From the NCBI GenBank assembly GCA_018466975.1, contig CM031561.1:496001-560000 (forward strand): a stretch of 64,000 nucleotides of DNA. The letters are read 5' to 3'. Of the stretch, positions 23,164 through 35,900 are shown one piece after another (within the stretch, counting starts at the first letter, position 1; each line of letters opens with the position of its first letter). A program made the position numbers and the translations under genes. The notes under the pieces were generated by a model, which ran no database searches, was not told where the DNA came from, and saw only the letters and a program-made list of their open reading frames with translations. The stretch comes from Sparassis latifolia (lineage: Eukaryota; Basidiomycota; Agaricomycetes; Polyporales; Sparassidaceae).

Positions 23164-24820
23164 GGTTGATAGTAGGGCTTTTGAAAGGATGAAAGTACTG
23201 GAATTGCTGTTGTAGCAGATGGTGGGAAGAGGCAAGATGGAAATTTGGGCAGGGCCAAGGGTTCAAAAAGTGCACACGGTGGTGCGTGATGTGATCACAT
23301 GACTTAAGCGCCCGTGCATTGTCCGGCATACCAGCATGGCTTCGCCTTATTTATGCTTCATGGATACAAACTCAAGTATTACAATTTTTTCTAACTACAA
23401 AGATGGAAAACAAAAGGGACTTATAATGACTGAGGGCGGGCCCTCCCTCATTCGCCACAAGCACCAGGAAGAAGGGATAAATGAAAGAAAATAGACTACA
23501 AGGAAAGTACAAATACAATCTGAAAAACACCAAAAGAAGTCAGAAAACGGTCGGAAAACGTTAGAAAATGCTCACCTTGCGCGCTGCATTGCTCGCGCTG
23601 CAGTGACCGTCGTCAATTTATAGTACATGTGTAAGAGGCTGTGGAAACATCAAGAGGTCAGTATTCTTCAAAATGCAAGGAAAAAAACTCACCGGTTCTT
23701 TCAATCCACTATAGGATTTGGCCTGGTCTTCACCACTGCCATAAAACCCACCATATGCTAAAGAACCCTTGTCAGTATCTGTATGACATGCTGTGGAGTA
23801 CTTACCACATCTTCCTTACACTTCCTGTACTCACACCATATCATGCAAAAAGAAACAAACAAGTAAAAAAGACTGACCTTGTGGAGCAGGCCAATGGCGG
23901 CTCCACGCACGACTCGCACAGCACAAGGCTGATGGCCGGCAACAATGTAATGTGCAGAGCACATATGCACCTAGACGCAAGTACGCCGAAGCGCATTGGC
24001 ACCGAAGTGCAAAATCCCCCAATTCCCATATATACCGGGTGAAAGGTGCGAGTGGGTCACCCCCGCAATGCGGAGCCCTCTGCAGCTCGCCACCGCATGC
24101 CCAGTGATCCCCCAAATCTCAAGTATCAGGTGAGGGACGCGAGTGGGTCGCCCCCACAATGCGGAGCCCTCTGCAGCTCGCCGCCGCATGCCCAGTGATC
24201 CCCCAAAACCCACATGTACCCCATGACTGGCCAAAGACCAGCCATGGGATGATGTCAGTAAAGTGCATATTACATAATACTATCTACAGGAAAAGAAACA
24301 GTTACCTTACAAAGGCACGCACAAATAACTGAGCTTTGACACTGCATGCCCATGGCAACATGCAGCAACAAAGCTCAGCCACTTGTGGCCGGCTTGCTGG
24401 AAGGGGATGGTGGTGGTAGAGAAGGAAGAGAGAGAGGAAGTTGCGCCAGCTTATAAAACCAACTATTTGGCCATGTTTGTTTGGTCATGTGCCCCAGACA
24501 CCAGATGCGTCAAGCACCTTCCATATGCAGAAGGTGTACACTGGTGGCTGAGATATTGCTATATTTGGACGATTTTCGGACTCCGATCAAATTTCAGCCA
24601 CTGTCCACTAGATTTCAGGAAGTCCGGCCCTCCAAGCATATCACGTGATCTCCATGGGCTCGCGCGCACAAGTCCTTTTGATTGCAATCACTGTAATCTG
24701 ATCTATCTCTCTCTCTCTCTCTTGCTCTATCCTTGCTGTCTGATCTCTGCTATATTTCAGTTACTGTGCCTCTCCTGCTTATTCTCAGACATCTATTTCA
24801 CTGCTTTTGTATATTCTATC
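23164..24820. promoter_or_regulatory. 1.65 kb spacer between divergent HMG-type and PHD genes
   Basis: No convincing gene. The region next to the HMG start has the palindromic TGTGATCACATGA (about 23290-23303); the region next to the PHD gene has ATCACGTGAT (24650-24659) and a CT-rich tract (24703-24725), typical of fungal promoters. Short open frames in the middle have no domains. Confidence 0.45.
24036..24235. repeat. Two-unit tandem repeat of about 100 bp
   Basis: Two copies contain GCGAGTGGGTC, CAATGCGGAGCCCTCTGCAG, GCATGCCCAGTGATCCCCCA in the same order. The unit is GC-rich compared with its surroundings. Function unknown. Confidence 0.85.
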
Positions 24821-27620
24821 ATGCACAGCCAGTCCGGGAAGCGCGCACAGTCTGCTCAGCCTGCCCATCAGACCTCTACCCCACAGTCTGGTGTCAGGCA
24901 ATCTCCCTCCAATCTGCACTCAATCTCGGAGGATCTTGCGACCGTGGGTATACGTCAGGACCGGCATCAAGCTTTCAATCTCGATCCGGCCGATCAACCA
25001 ATTGGGGGAGGCATCTCATACCGTAGATCTGTGCCACCGGCTTACTCCCCTGGCCGAACTTCGCAAAAGGACAGACCTGGTATGTTTCTATGTTTCTAAT
25101 AGTGAAAATGTTTGTCAAGTAAGCAACATTTCGTTTGATATGTTGATGACAGACTCTACCGTGCGTTCGCCGATGCCTCACATGACCCCCCAAGAAGATG
25201 CTATGTCGCAATCAACTCCGAGTGTGGATGAGATGATGGATGTGGATGATTGGAAGCAGTTCCAGTCGAGGGGAAGCGGAGAGGACAGGGGGAGCCTTGC
25301 GCATAGAGGTTCATATGAAGATGCTGATGAAGCTGGTCAGTTGAAGGGGGAGATTCTGGATGACGACTCGGACCGAGGTGACATGTTCGTAGTAAATCGC
25401 GATCGCACAGGTAGCCCGCCTCTGTCCAATGACGAGTCAGAGGAGACTGATGAATTGGACAATACTGACGAGGAATTGGAGGAGACAATCCACCAGCCGC
25501 AGAGCTATACACCTGTGTCAGATGTCGAGGAGGACATCGAGGAGGAGGGCAAGGAGGAGGACAAGAATGAGGATGAGGACAATGATGAGGATGAGGACAA
25601 TGGCGAGGACGAGGACGATGATGAGGACGAGGATGAACGAAGTGTTCCTGTCCAGCCCTCACCTGTCTTTCAGAGCCGCCCATCTCACGGAGTCATACGC
25701 AGGCCGAAAGGATGTGCATCTGCTGCTAAAGTGGATGCCCCTTGACGCCGAAGCAGTCGACTCTTGGCTGGTCCTGTAGTGTCTACCACTGTCACTGTTA
25801 GTGAACGTGAGTGCAGCGCACTCACCCCTGATCCAACTACTCCTCCTCCTACTCGCCCACCGAAGCGTCAACGTCACAAGGTCTTTCAGATGGCACAGAA
25901 GTCTGTGGGGTTGCCGACAGGTGAATGTGGCCCACTCGACAATGGTGCGTTGTTCAATTTTCAGCAGTGCATCTTTATTCTTATGATATTAGCCTCTGGA
26001 ATGTTACAAGTCTCCGATGATCTGCATGTGGTCTCTCAGCTGCCAAGCCCGGTGTCGGTTGTTTCCAATGTCATCTCCAATTCTGACGTGGTGTGTTTTC
26101 TCTCTTCAACATATGAGTCTTGCTGACTCAATGCACCTAGTATTGCTTTCTCTGCCAACAAGGTGGAGACTTGGTCGACTGTGACCGTCCTAACTGTGGC
26201 AGAGCTGTTTGCTTGCATTGCATTCCAGATCTCCGGCAGTGGAATATGACTGAGCAGATGCGGTTTGAATGTCCGGCCTGCGCTACAAAGCATTGCGGTG
26301 GTGCGATGCAGGTATACCATGTAGGTTATATGCATTCTTTACTCCCACAGAAGCTGATGTCTGAGGGTTATCAGGGCCTGTATAGTGTCCAATCTGCAGA
26401 AAAACTTTGGGTACCATTGATGAAAGGTCTTCGGATTCTCGGCAAGCCTGAGATATCACAGACCGCAAGGTTGGATACCTCATCTTTGGTTTTGGTTCAT
26501 CTGCGCCTGCGCTCACTGCCTGAGTATGGTACCATCGCCAATCTTGTGGAGGAGTATCTTCAAGCCTATTACGTTGACCGCAGAGAGTTCCTAAATCGGC
26601 TGGATGTTGTCTTTGACTTGGAAAGCTCAGAGGCCACAGAAGGTCATTATCTTCATATGCTCGACATAGTGTCGAAAATTCGATCGTATGTCATCTGCCT
26701 TTCACATTGACTCAGAGCTGATCCTGATCTTCTCCTGTGTCACTAGCTACAAGCCTACCCGCATGCTAATTCTTATTTATACACACTCGCACGACGACAC
26801 CGGTGACTTGTTTTACAGCAGCCACTGGGTAGGCACAATTGATACTGTAAGTCTCTCATGACCGATGAGACCTTGCATTCACTGATTCGTCACAGTTCTT
26901 CAAAATTGTTGTCTGTGAAGACCTGATGGCACTCTCCCGAGAGGTGCCGACAACATTTGCGCTGCTGGCTTGTGGTTCCGTGGTGTCAAAGGCAGCTCCT
27001 GGGGAAGACTTGGTCACAGTTTGTACATGGTACGGTCTTCCCATTACTCTCCACTTGATATTAGCATTCTTACACATGCACGATTTAGCTACAAGCTCCC
27101 CCGGGTTTTGGCATTCACAGCACCGGCGCTGTCTTCTATCAGTGCGGCCCCCTTCTTTTTTGGATTTGTGCGCAGTGTGTTTATTGAAGGAGCCACTGTC
27201 GGTGACCTGCTGATGAGCAAACTTCTCGCCAGTTCAGGCCCATTGGGCAGGCACTCCAGGGTCATTCTCTTGGAAGGAACCACTCAGGATCGTGTCATCA
27301 GCCGTGGTGATGCAACGACTGGTGATTTGGATAAGGCCAGGCATAAGCGAGCACGGGCAGAGTCCTACAAGCTGACCATCTCAGAGTACATCTGGGATCA
27401 TCCCAGGATCAGCCCCTATGGCAATCGGGTTCCAATGCAGTGCGACACTTGTCTTCGCTTAGGCACTTTCGTCTTCTTTGATCGTAAGGGCACTTCTCCC
27501 CAGACTCATTGCTATTGCTGCAAGCATTGCCATGCTGAGTGGAGCTTTGAGCCTCCGCAGGATGGCAGGCTTCTGAAGGAGTTCAACCAAGGCGCCTGGG
27601 TGAAGGTCATTCAGCAGTAG
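24821..27620 (+). pseudogene. PHD-finger protein with caspase/CHAT-like C-terminal region
   Basis: Start MHSQSGKRAQ (24821); first intron 25080-25152. Exon 2 is disordered and very acidic (DEDEDN repeats, 25550-25640) and runs open through a TGA at 25743-25745 into GPVVSTTVTV in the same frame. A PHD-like zinc finger follows (CFLCQQGGDLVDC, CGRAVCLHC, CPAC; about 26140-26290). Later exons carry YTHSHDDTGDL and LLACGS, a His and a Cys placed as in clan CD (caspase/CHAT) peptidases, then GLGRHS-like PLGRHSRVILL and a Cys-rich end (CDTC, CYCCKHC), finishing at 27620. PHD fingers read histone tails; the peptidase-like assignment is from motif pattern and my memory of similar mushroom proteins. 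If the TGA is real the gene is broken after the acidic region. Confidence 0.65.
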
Positions 27621-27649
27621 TTTAGGACATATCATACCGTGTCTTTGTT

Positions 27650-27840
27650 ACCCACTCCTTTCCCTTTGTACGATATCAGTTGTTGTCATATGCTTTCGAT
27701 TTCTTGCCCACCACTTGCCCTTTGTATGATATCAGTTGTTGTCATATGCTTTCTGTTTCTTGCCCATCGCTTACCCTTTGTACAATATGTGTGGTCATTG
27801 TATGCTTTCTTTTTTTCTCTAAATGTGTTGTCTTTGTACA
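27650..27840. repeat. Three-unit tandem repeat of about 66 bp in PHD/TET spacer
   Basis: Units share CCTTTGTACGATATCAGTTG, GTCATATGCTTTC and TTCTTGCCCA; the third is diverged. It lies just after the PHD gene stop, probably in its 3' end. The rest of 27841-28102 is AT-rich with CACATGA/CATGTGA palindromic halves (28009-28042) that may belong to the TET promoter. Confidence 0.8.
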
Positions 27841-28102
27841 GTATCAATTTTTGTGGTTTGCTTTTGATATGAATTTTGCGGTCTGCATTCAATATGTCTG
27901 TAGTGATACGATATGAAAACTACATGGATGAGTTGGTCAATGTTTTCTCTCATTTTGGTGGAGAGACTCTGACATAAAGAAACCTTGGAGAATGCGCTGC
28001 AGTCATGAGGTCACATGACTGTGGGAAACTCGCGATCATGTGACAACTTTGCATGATGTGCTGGCACTGTGCAATTTTTTACAATCCTATTTTCATTGTC
28101 TG

Positions 28103-29637
28103 ATGGCTTTTCAAGGCGGAAGATTTCGACATAGTCTTTCTCAATCACATAAACGTTGTTGGCATGCACAGGAGCATAGATTGTCAGATGAAAAAGGTCA
28201 TAAAACAGCTGAGATGACGAAGGGGTATTTTAGTCTGACAGGCTTACCTCCTTTTCTTTACTGACGTGAATTCTGTGTGCAGTGCACTGACACTTGATGA
28301 ATTTCTGTGGAAGAGGTTATCGGAGTTGCTGAGGGAGGCTACTGGTTTTTATAATACTCATAGGCACACTGCTCCAGTCGCTGACATTGAACGCGAGAGA
28401 ATAAGGTCTGTTTGATTCCATGATCTACATTTGTGTTGCTTATGATCATGCAGAACACACCTCCAGCAGCAGGCATTGAAGGAAAAATCCCTTATGGCTC
28501 AACATGTGAATTTCACATCGGCACCCCATGCCGTGGAGCTGGACCATATTGTCACTGTTGTTGCCTGTGTGCTTCTGAATCTCAGTTTGTCATTTTTGCT
28601 TGTTTCAATCGGATGCATATTGATTTGCTGTGTTACTAAGTTCATGTCGATTGTTATGTGATGGACAAGGGAGTGCTAAAGAAGAATGGCAAGCAGGACT
28701 GTCAAGGACCAATGCTAGTCATCTTAGAGCCTGCAGTTATTCTGGACACGAACAATAAGGTTCTTACATGGTATCTGCCAGGTATCTTGGGACAAGCACG
28801 TATAGTAAGTCTTCCCTCTAACTGCTGTAACTTGCTAATATAAGCCCTAGAATGACTACAACGACGCGACTTGTGGAATAAACCAGTTACTTCAGAGAAC
28901 GGTTTCACAAGGTGGAAACTTTCGGACAGATGCAGATCTGTTCATTGCAGCCCCCGATGGACGGTTCAACCCAGGCTCTCTGGACATCTCTGCTGGATGG
29001 TTTGCACGAGGACATAATGTGAGTTTGGACATCAATGCCACATTTATATGATCTGAGAAGAGCATGCATGCTTCAGACAAATCTCGTTCCATCTGTCTCA
29101 TTACGAAACGAACCGGTCAGTAATTGGCTAGAGAGGACCTCATTTGTTGAGCAGTTGCTGAACGCAACTTTATGCCTGATAAACTGGCCACTCTATTTTG
29201 CAGGCATCTCTAGCAAGTTGAAGATTCAGCATGAGAATGTTCTACAGCGGACGCATGAGAATGTTCAACAGTGGCCTTCAAATTTCACAGCAATGGGGAT
29301 TATTGTGAATCGACAGACAATTCCTCATCGGGATGGCAAAGCCTGGCATGCATGTCTTGATTTATTGGCCAGTGTGGGTACTCATAAATGGGCAGTGCTT
29401 CAATTGGATGATCTGCAAATGGAGCTGGGTTACTGCCCTGGAACATTGGTAGGAATCTGGGGAAGAGTTTTAGAACATAGCTGTGATGCATGGGAGGGAG
29501 GTGAGAGGATATGCATAGCACACTATATGCGCTCGGCAGTATTTGAGGCGTTAAAGATCAACAAAACCTCATGGGTAGAATATGGGACATATCTCGCACT
29601 GATGATTCCCCAGTATGTAGTGCGTCAGGGGTTCTAG
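28103..29637 (+). CDS. TET/JBP dioxygenase of the older KDZ set (appears intact)
   Basis: Predicted Fe(II)/2-oxoglutarate oxygenase acting on methylated DNA bases in the nucleus. Start MAFQGGRF (28103). The first intron joins MTKG to ALTLDEFLW, with branch-like TACTGAC before the acceptor. Further exons carry VLTWYLPGILGQ, then NPGSLDISAGWFARGHN, then the core: VNRQTIPHRD (H and D iron ligands, about 29310), YCPGTLVGIWGRVLEH (distal H, about 29475), GGERICIAHYMR (Arg for 2-oxoglutarate, about 29520), ending VVRQGF. All blocks match element gene D in order. Intron boundaries between 28430 and 28660 are uncertain. No stop interrupts the core, unlike its neighbours. It follows the PHD gene on the same strand and faces the KDZ fragment across a repeat array. 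Confidence 0.82.
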
Positions 29638-29949
29638 CAGATACTTCACAATTAGTTTAATTGATGGATGTAATCTGGCTCTTAAATTGAATTCAGTGGC
29701 ACTGAATCATTTGATATGAAGGATATTGGTCTCAGAATGTGACAGCAAAGGACTGCCCAACTCCTACACAAACCCTGAAGGTGGTCTGACCTGGCTCATT
29801 ACAGCCGATGGCATTACATGTGACGAAACCTGTATATATACACTGGGTGAAGGCCTCAGCTTTAAAACTCCTACGTGTGAAGGGAATTTTGCCCTTTCTG
29901 ATTAAAACAAATAGAGGATGCTACTCGGCTGAAGCCAAAGTGTGGAGAA

Positions 29950-30660
29950 TCCTATATAGGATACAAATTTCAAGAGTCTCGGCCGAGACCATTATTTTCA
30001 ATAACCCTATATAGGACATCCTCGGCCAATGCCATAGTTCAGAAGACCCTATATAGAATAGAAATTCGACTACCTTCGGCCAAGGCCAACATTTGTGCAA
30101 GAACTATATAGTGTATATTCAGCCAAGGCCAAAATTCAGATATCTCTATATAGGTTGAAATTTGATGACTCTCGGCCGAGGCCACCATTTCCACAAGAAC
30201 TATATAGGATATCTTCAGCCGAGGCCAAATTTCAGACAATCCTATATAGAATGCAAATTTCTCGACCCTTGGCCGCAGGCACTATTTCCACAAAAATCTA
30301 TATAGGGTACCCTTGGCCATGGCCAAATTTCAGGAGATGCTATATAGGATCGAAATTTCATGTGCCTTGGCCAAGTGGACCATTTACACAAAGATTCTAT
30401 ATAGGTCCACTTGGCCAAGCCCAACTGTCTGCAAACTCTATATAGGATTGGAATTTTATGACTCTTGGCCAATGGCACTATTTCAGCTACAATCTATATA
30501 GAGACATGGTGGCCGACCCCAAAATGCCCGACAACCTATATAGACTTCAAACCACGCCTCCCTTGGCTAACTCCCAAATATGCGACTCAGCCTATATAGC
30601 CTATTTATCTTGGCCAACCCTATATCTCCATCCTATATTATATTCTTGGCCAACGCTCAG
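29950..30660. repeat. Alternating 42/56 bp dimeric repeat array with two palindromes
   Basis: Each unit begins CTATATAG (palindrome) and contains TTGGCCAAGG or a CTCGGCCGAGG-type variant (also palindromic) followed by a CCATTT/AAATTTCA stretch. Distances between successive CTATATAG sites alternate about 56, 42, 56, 42 through some 13 units, so the true period is about 98 bp. No coding frame is preserved. It sits between a TET gene and a KDZ transposase fragment. Confidence 0.92.
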
Positions 30661-30689
30661 TTTTATGGAAATTTACACAAAATATTCCA

Positions 30690-30965
30690 CCTCGGTTATA
30701 TGGACATTTGTGTATATATTGGCTGATAGGTGTGGCACCCGGTTGTAAATAGTTGTGAATTTCACTGTGCCTGGTTGTAGCTGCTGTCATTTTCACTGTA
30801 CCTGGCTGTAAATAATTGTGGCTCAGGATGTACCACATTGTAATTTCCTACAGACTTCCCCTCGCAAAACTGCCCTGCCATGAAGCTGTTCTAGCCGTGA
30901 AGCTGTTCTAGCCGTGAAGCTGTTCTGGCCGTGAAGCTGTTCTGGCCATGAAGCCGTTCTGGCAC
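30690..30965. repeat. Short tandem repeats (CYGGTTGTA units, then 18 bp units)
   Basis: From 30690 to 30840 there are three loose units with GGTTGTA and TTTCACTGT. From about 30878 to 30962 there are five units of GTGAAGCTGTTCTAGCC (some GGCC, ATGAAG). Nothing else is recognised up to 31100. Confidence 0.8.
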
Positions 30966-31101
30966 ACCTTCCATTTTAGGACATTGTTCTTACTCACCTT
31001 CCACATTCGGAACAATCGGCCTGACATAAATGCACGATAAGTTTCACCACAACAAGACATACTGTGTGCACATTCAACGCTAGTAGGTAAATCATGAAGG
31101 A

Positions 31102-32275
31102 CTAGTCTACCTCAGAGTCGCTGTCAGTATCAGAAGCCTCATTGACCTCAACCTCCTCAGCAACGACTTTCGTGGCATAGAATTTGGCCCACTTCGGAGA
31201 GATACCCTGGCTATGCATGAAGGGTAACCACATGCGCGCAAAATGAGCCGCAAGATGCTCCGAGATGATAGCTTGCTTTTTAGCATAAGCCTGGAGGCCA
31301 CTGATGATAGCAGCAGAGACATTACCACGACATCTCGCTTGAGACCACCACCATGGTGACTTGAACCATAAGAACGATATGACATGCCGCATTTCTTCCA
31401 GAATCAACTGTTCCTCCTCCTTCCACCATTCTGCACGGGCCTGTGTCTGAGCCCATTTCAAGTGCATGCTTTCAGAGAACTCCTGAGAATTGGGTGTGGT
31501 CTTGTCCATCACTTGGCCATCTGCGTGAGCAACAAGCCATATCCATGAGAGTTCATACCTTCCCTCGCTAGGTGCGTCCCTGTCATCGCAGCCAGGCCCC
31601 GAGATGTTGGAGTCTCGCAAAACCCGGTATCGTGCAGTCCAGTCACCGGTAGGGTCAACTGCAGACAAAGCATCACGAGCGGCACGATACTGCAAGGCCG
31701 CCCGAGTGATCTTAAGTGAGAACTTGTTATACAGCATGCGGATCCTCGTTGCAGCCTTCTGTCCATCTCCCGAAATGTTGAGCCTCCGGAATTGAATGAC
31801 ACTGGTGAGCACCCGTCAAAGCTGATGGATTTCAGCAAGTGCATCATCTGCCTGAGCAAGGTGCAAGAGCTTCTCCTTTGCTAACAAGTCCTGCATGTGG
31901 AGCGAGTTGCGTAAAGCATCAGGAAGGGCAGACAGGAGCCAGAGTGTAAGATTAGCAGTTGAAGTGAGACACAGTGTGTCACCATCAGTGGGGGCATCTC
32001 CAATGCTCGGTGCAGGTATGGGACCGCTTGACATAGGGGAGCGCAGCTGAGACACGACGGGCATGTAAAGGTCCTGGATTGTGCACCACTGCTTCACGCA
32101 ATGGGCGAGAACATTGCGCTTCTCTTGTGAAGTGGCGCGCTGGCGGTCGGTGTGTTCTGTGGTTAGCAGATCCAGAACACGCCTATGGCAACAGTCAGTG
32201 ATTAAGTACAAGCATATACACAAGATACTCACTGTTGTTCCTCCAGCTCAAGTTCAATGTGCACCAGTCCAAGTA
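31102..32275 (-). pseudogene. C-terminal fragment of an older KDZ transposase
   Basis: Reading leftward: VHIELELEEQQ (exon before 32232), then RVLDLLTTEHTDRQ, WCTIQDLYMPVVSQLR, LLAKEKLLHLAQADDALAEI, and after an in-frame TGA at 31816-31818 RVLTSVIQFRRLNISG, ARYRVLRD, YELSWIWLV, RAEWWKEEEQLILEEMRHV, and an acidic end. These are the C-terminal helical blocks of KDZ transposases and correspond to the last third of element gene E (LYRPLDKKDL, WFWTMD, ARARYERWREE). The zinc cluster and the RNase H-like core are missing: homology stops at about 32275. It is a relic, probably the transposase that once belonged with the central HMG, PHD and TET genes. Confidence 0.8.
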
Positions 32276-32282
32276 CCCAAAT

Positions 32283-32975
32283 TATAATACCCTACAGTAA
32301 TTACTGCCAAGCTCAATACAATGTGACCAGTGATACCCGTACCAAGAGACATTATAATGTCCTGCTAAGTCTCCGTAGCTATCATGATGTGCCTTGAAAA
32401 AACATACGACAGGCTCTGACATGCAGAATAAAAAACAGAAAGCCTGTTTTGGCATTAAATGCGATCTAAAACATATGGAAAATACAAAAAACAAAACATA
32501 CAGAATTTTACACTTCGGCTACTTCCCAATGGACAGCTCAATTGCCAAATTTGGCAAAACATATCCTATTCATTTTCGAGCAATAGCATACGGATTCCGC
32601 ATAGTGCAGCATGAAACACTCGATTTCTGGGTGCACATCATGGGAGCTAACATAATGGGCCCACAGGGCCACTACACAGAGACTCTAATATCAAGCAGCA
32701 TGGCAAAAGCAAAAAAAAAGCGCAGATAACTAATGAACACGCGAAAAGCGAAGTGAAAAGGGTAAAAACGAGGAAAGCAAGACAAAGTGGCGACAACGAT
32801 GACGAGCAAGAGTAACTGCATTGTGGAGAGGGTGACGAAAGCAAGGGCGTGGAAGAAAGCACAATGAATGTAAACAAAATGGCGATATGCAGCTAGATAT
32901 GCCAGACACAGATCCTCGACGACACAACGGGGGTGCAAACAAGAGGTCGACAATGCAGGGGAAGTAGCGAGCAGA
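32283..32975. other. Unassigned spacer between KDZ relic and gene K
   Basis: AT-rich sequence with short open frames on both strands and no recognisable domain or repeat. It may hold the join where the N-terminal part of the KDZ relic was lost. Confidence 0.4.
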
Positions 32976-35900
32976 TCAAGCCCGCGACTTCCTCTTCTTG
33001 GTGATAGAGCTGGAGTTCTGAGTCTCAGCCTTCTTGTACGATGTTTCAGTACACATACACATGATGAGTCAGCACAATCCATACCTTTTCAACAACACAG
33101 ATGAGCCCTTCCATGCGGACGGCGTCGACATTGTGCCGCAGAGAGACAGACTCTCTCGGGAGGTGGTAGAGCCATCAGGGTTGGACGAAGAAGAGCCGCT
33201 CAGCGATGACAAGATCTGGTCGAGTGTCCAAGCCACATCAGCGACAGCAGCACACCAGTTGTTTTCCTGATCTGCAGAAGCCTTTCCAACAACCACCATG
33301 CCCCACCACGCCAGGCAGACAACCACTAGGAGAAGGCCGTTGGGGCCCGTGATGCAGAGCGAATCCCAAACGACAGCACTCCAATCCTGCTATGGCTTCC
33401 CGTCATCGCCAACTGCCCGAGTAGAGGGCTGAAGAGATGTCCACCAACCCCACCACCCCCTTGCAAATGCAATGGGGTCATCAATCTCCATGTCCCTCGC
33501 CGGCCGCGCTATCTTTATCCAGCTAGCCACCTCGGCCGGACGCGCCTTATTTCCTCCCAACCTCTTCACCGTAGCAGGCGCCTCCTTCTCGAGGAGCACT
33601 AGGCTCGTCAGCATCCGCGACCACTCGCTGCCCCAACCTCGTTCACGAATGAAGTTCTCGTAAAGCTTCTTCTCACGGTCCGAGAAGCACGTAAGGTTGA
33701 GGACCGGGATCGTTGCTACAAGGTCACTGTCCCTCACAGTTGAGGTAGAGCTGGGAATGGCGGGAGCGATGGGAGACGGAGCGATGGGAGATGGAGACGA
33801 ATTGATATCAGACCTGGAGTTCGAACTAGGTAAGGCGGACTGGCTCGAGAGAGGTGTGGCACTGGGTAGAAATGGCTGCACGGAGGTCTCCGTCACACTA
33901 GCAGAGGTCAGATCAATCACAGAAGGGCATGTGCTGCCAGTAACAGGTTGGGAGGATGTAGAGGTCTCCGCTGTAGTGATGGAAGTCGGAGCGGACAAAG
34001 AGGGGAGTGCGTCGCTAGCCACGGGTTGGGGTGGCACGACAGCAGCAGAAGGAGACGACGTTGCAGGGGACGAAAATACATCGTCCGACCTCCCAACGGT
34101 GAGCAACTGGAAATCAGTTGGTGGCACCATGACCCTGTTGACAACAGGCGGCAAAATGAACAGACCTCCGGCACGCACTGTCTCATGCATGTGTCCATCC
34201 TCCCGTACCAGCGTGGGGATTGACGTCAATGTTGGTTGCGAGGGTGTCGAGGATGAGGCGGTGGCATTGCTGGACACGTCGACTGATTCCGCCTGAGCAA
34301 AAGGAACCGGAAGGGATACCGAAGCTGAAGAAGTTGCAACGATGGCCCTGGATGGGTTAACGACTGCGGACACAGTGGACGATACACGTACAGGTGAGGA
34401 CGAACCAACACAAGAGGACGAAGAGGCTTGACCAGAAGGACCGGGCTCCACCCTGGCCTGAGCAGAGGTTTCGACTTGAGGGGCGGGACTGCCATCTGCC
34501 ATAGCAACACCAGCAGTGCCTGGCGCAGTGCTGCTGCTCGCCATGCACAACACTCGCTTGTCGCATTCGGGTTGAACATAGCACGGAGGTCAGAGAAGGC
34601 GTCGAGAGTGGAGGATATTGGGGGAACATACAATACAGGTGCTTGGCAAAGCGAACCATCGAGGCCTCCGCGTCGGTGTAGCCAATGGGATCAAACTCCG
34701 GCCAGCAGAGGTTCACGAGACCTGGGGTCTGGCCCACGTGAGCGCTGTGTAAGCAACAGTGATTAGCCAGCGATCAACGTGTGCGTAAAAATAGGCAGCT
34801 TACCTGTGCACCTCGATAGCGCCGTTGAGGTCTGCAATGGGTCCTGCAAGCAGAATAGAGACGGCCATACCGAATTTGTCAGACAGGTAGTCTGCAAGAG
34901 GCTTCAGCCAATACATGGCGCTGGTAAGCTCGCTGGAAACATACACATTAGAGCAGCAGGGAAGCGGAGAAAATTGACGTACTGATGATAGTGTTCGGCT
35001 TGCTCTGGGCCATCAGCCAATGGCTTCTCACAGAGATGCTTCCAATTCTCCACCCCCTTGGCGTGGTCGTCGGCAATGCTCTTCTCGAAGGCGGTCTAAA
35101 ACTCCAGGGCTCTGCGGCGTACTTCGCCTTCATGATGGCGGTGCGAACTACGATGTCTTTGGGCATAGGCAGCTGTGGTTCCCACCATTGTATTACAATT
35201 GCCCACAACACTGGGCAGGCCATTGTGCACAACTCACCAGCCATTGTAATTGTAATAACACTGAGCACATTGTAATTGGAAAAAGAAGTGTTTACAGTGA
35301 GAGTTGAACCCCTGACCTCATGGCCGGAATTTTGCTTATATAAGCTACACAAAACACATGCTTTAACCACTACACTATTGGTGCTTGCTATTACTTCAAC
35401 CTCAATTGTATATAATGAGTCTGTCCACTACAATATAATATACAAGCTTCTATTACAAATACTAACACTTGTTACTGTTCCTTTCTTAACTCTTTGTTAA
35501 ATACTATTATAGTGTCTATTTATGTTCTCTTACTTGTTTATCTCTTTTTCTAATTCTTTAAAGTAATAGTATTAGATATAATATTAAAATGTGCATTAGA
35601 AGCTTGTATATTATATTGTAGTGGACAGACTCATTATATACAATTGAGGTTAAAGTAATAGCAAGCACCAATAGTGTAGTGGTTAAAGCATGTGTCTTGT
35701 GTAGCTTATATAAGCAAAATTCCGGCCATGAGGTCAGGGGTGTAAACACTTCTTTTTCCAATTACAATGTGGCCGACATTGTAATTGCCATTGTATTACA
35801 ATGTGCCCAGTGTTATTACAATTACAATGGCTGGTGAGTTGTGCACAATGGCCTGCCCAGTGTTGTGGGCAATTGTAATACAATGGTGGCCACCACTGGT

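Noticed and set aside
35658..35740. A functional tRNA gene
   Set aside because: A and B boxes are visible but the acceptor stem does not pair and the interior is unlike a tRNA; best read as tRNA-derived.
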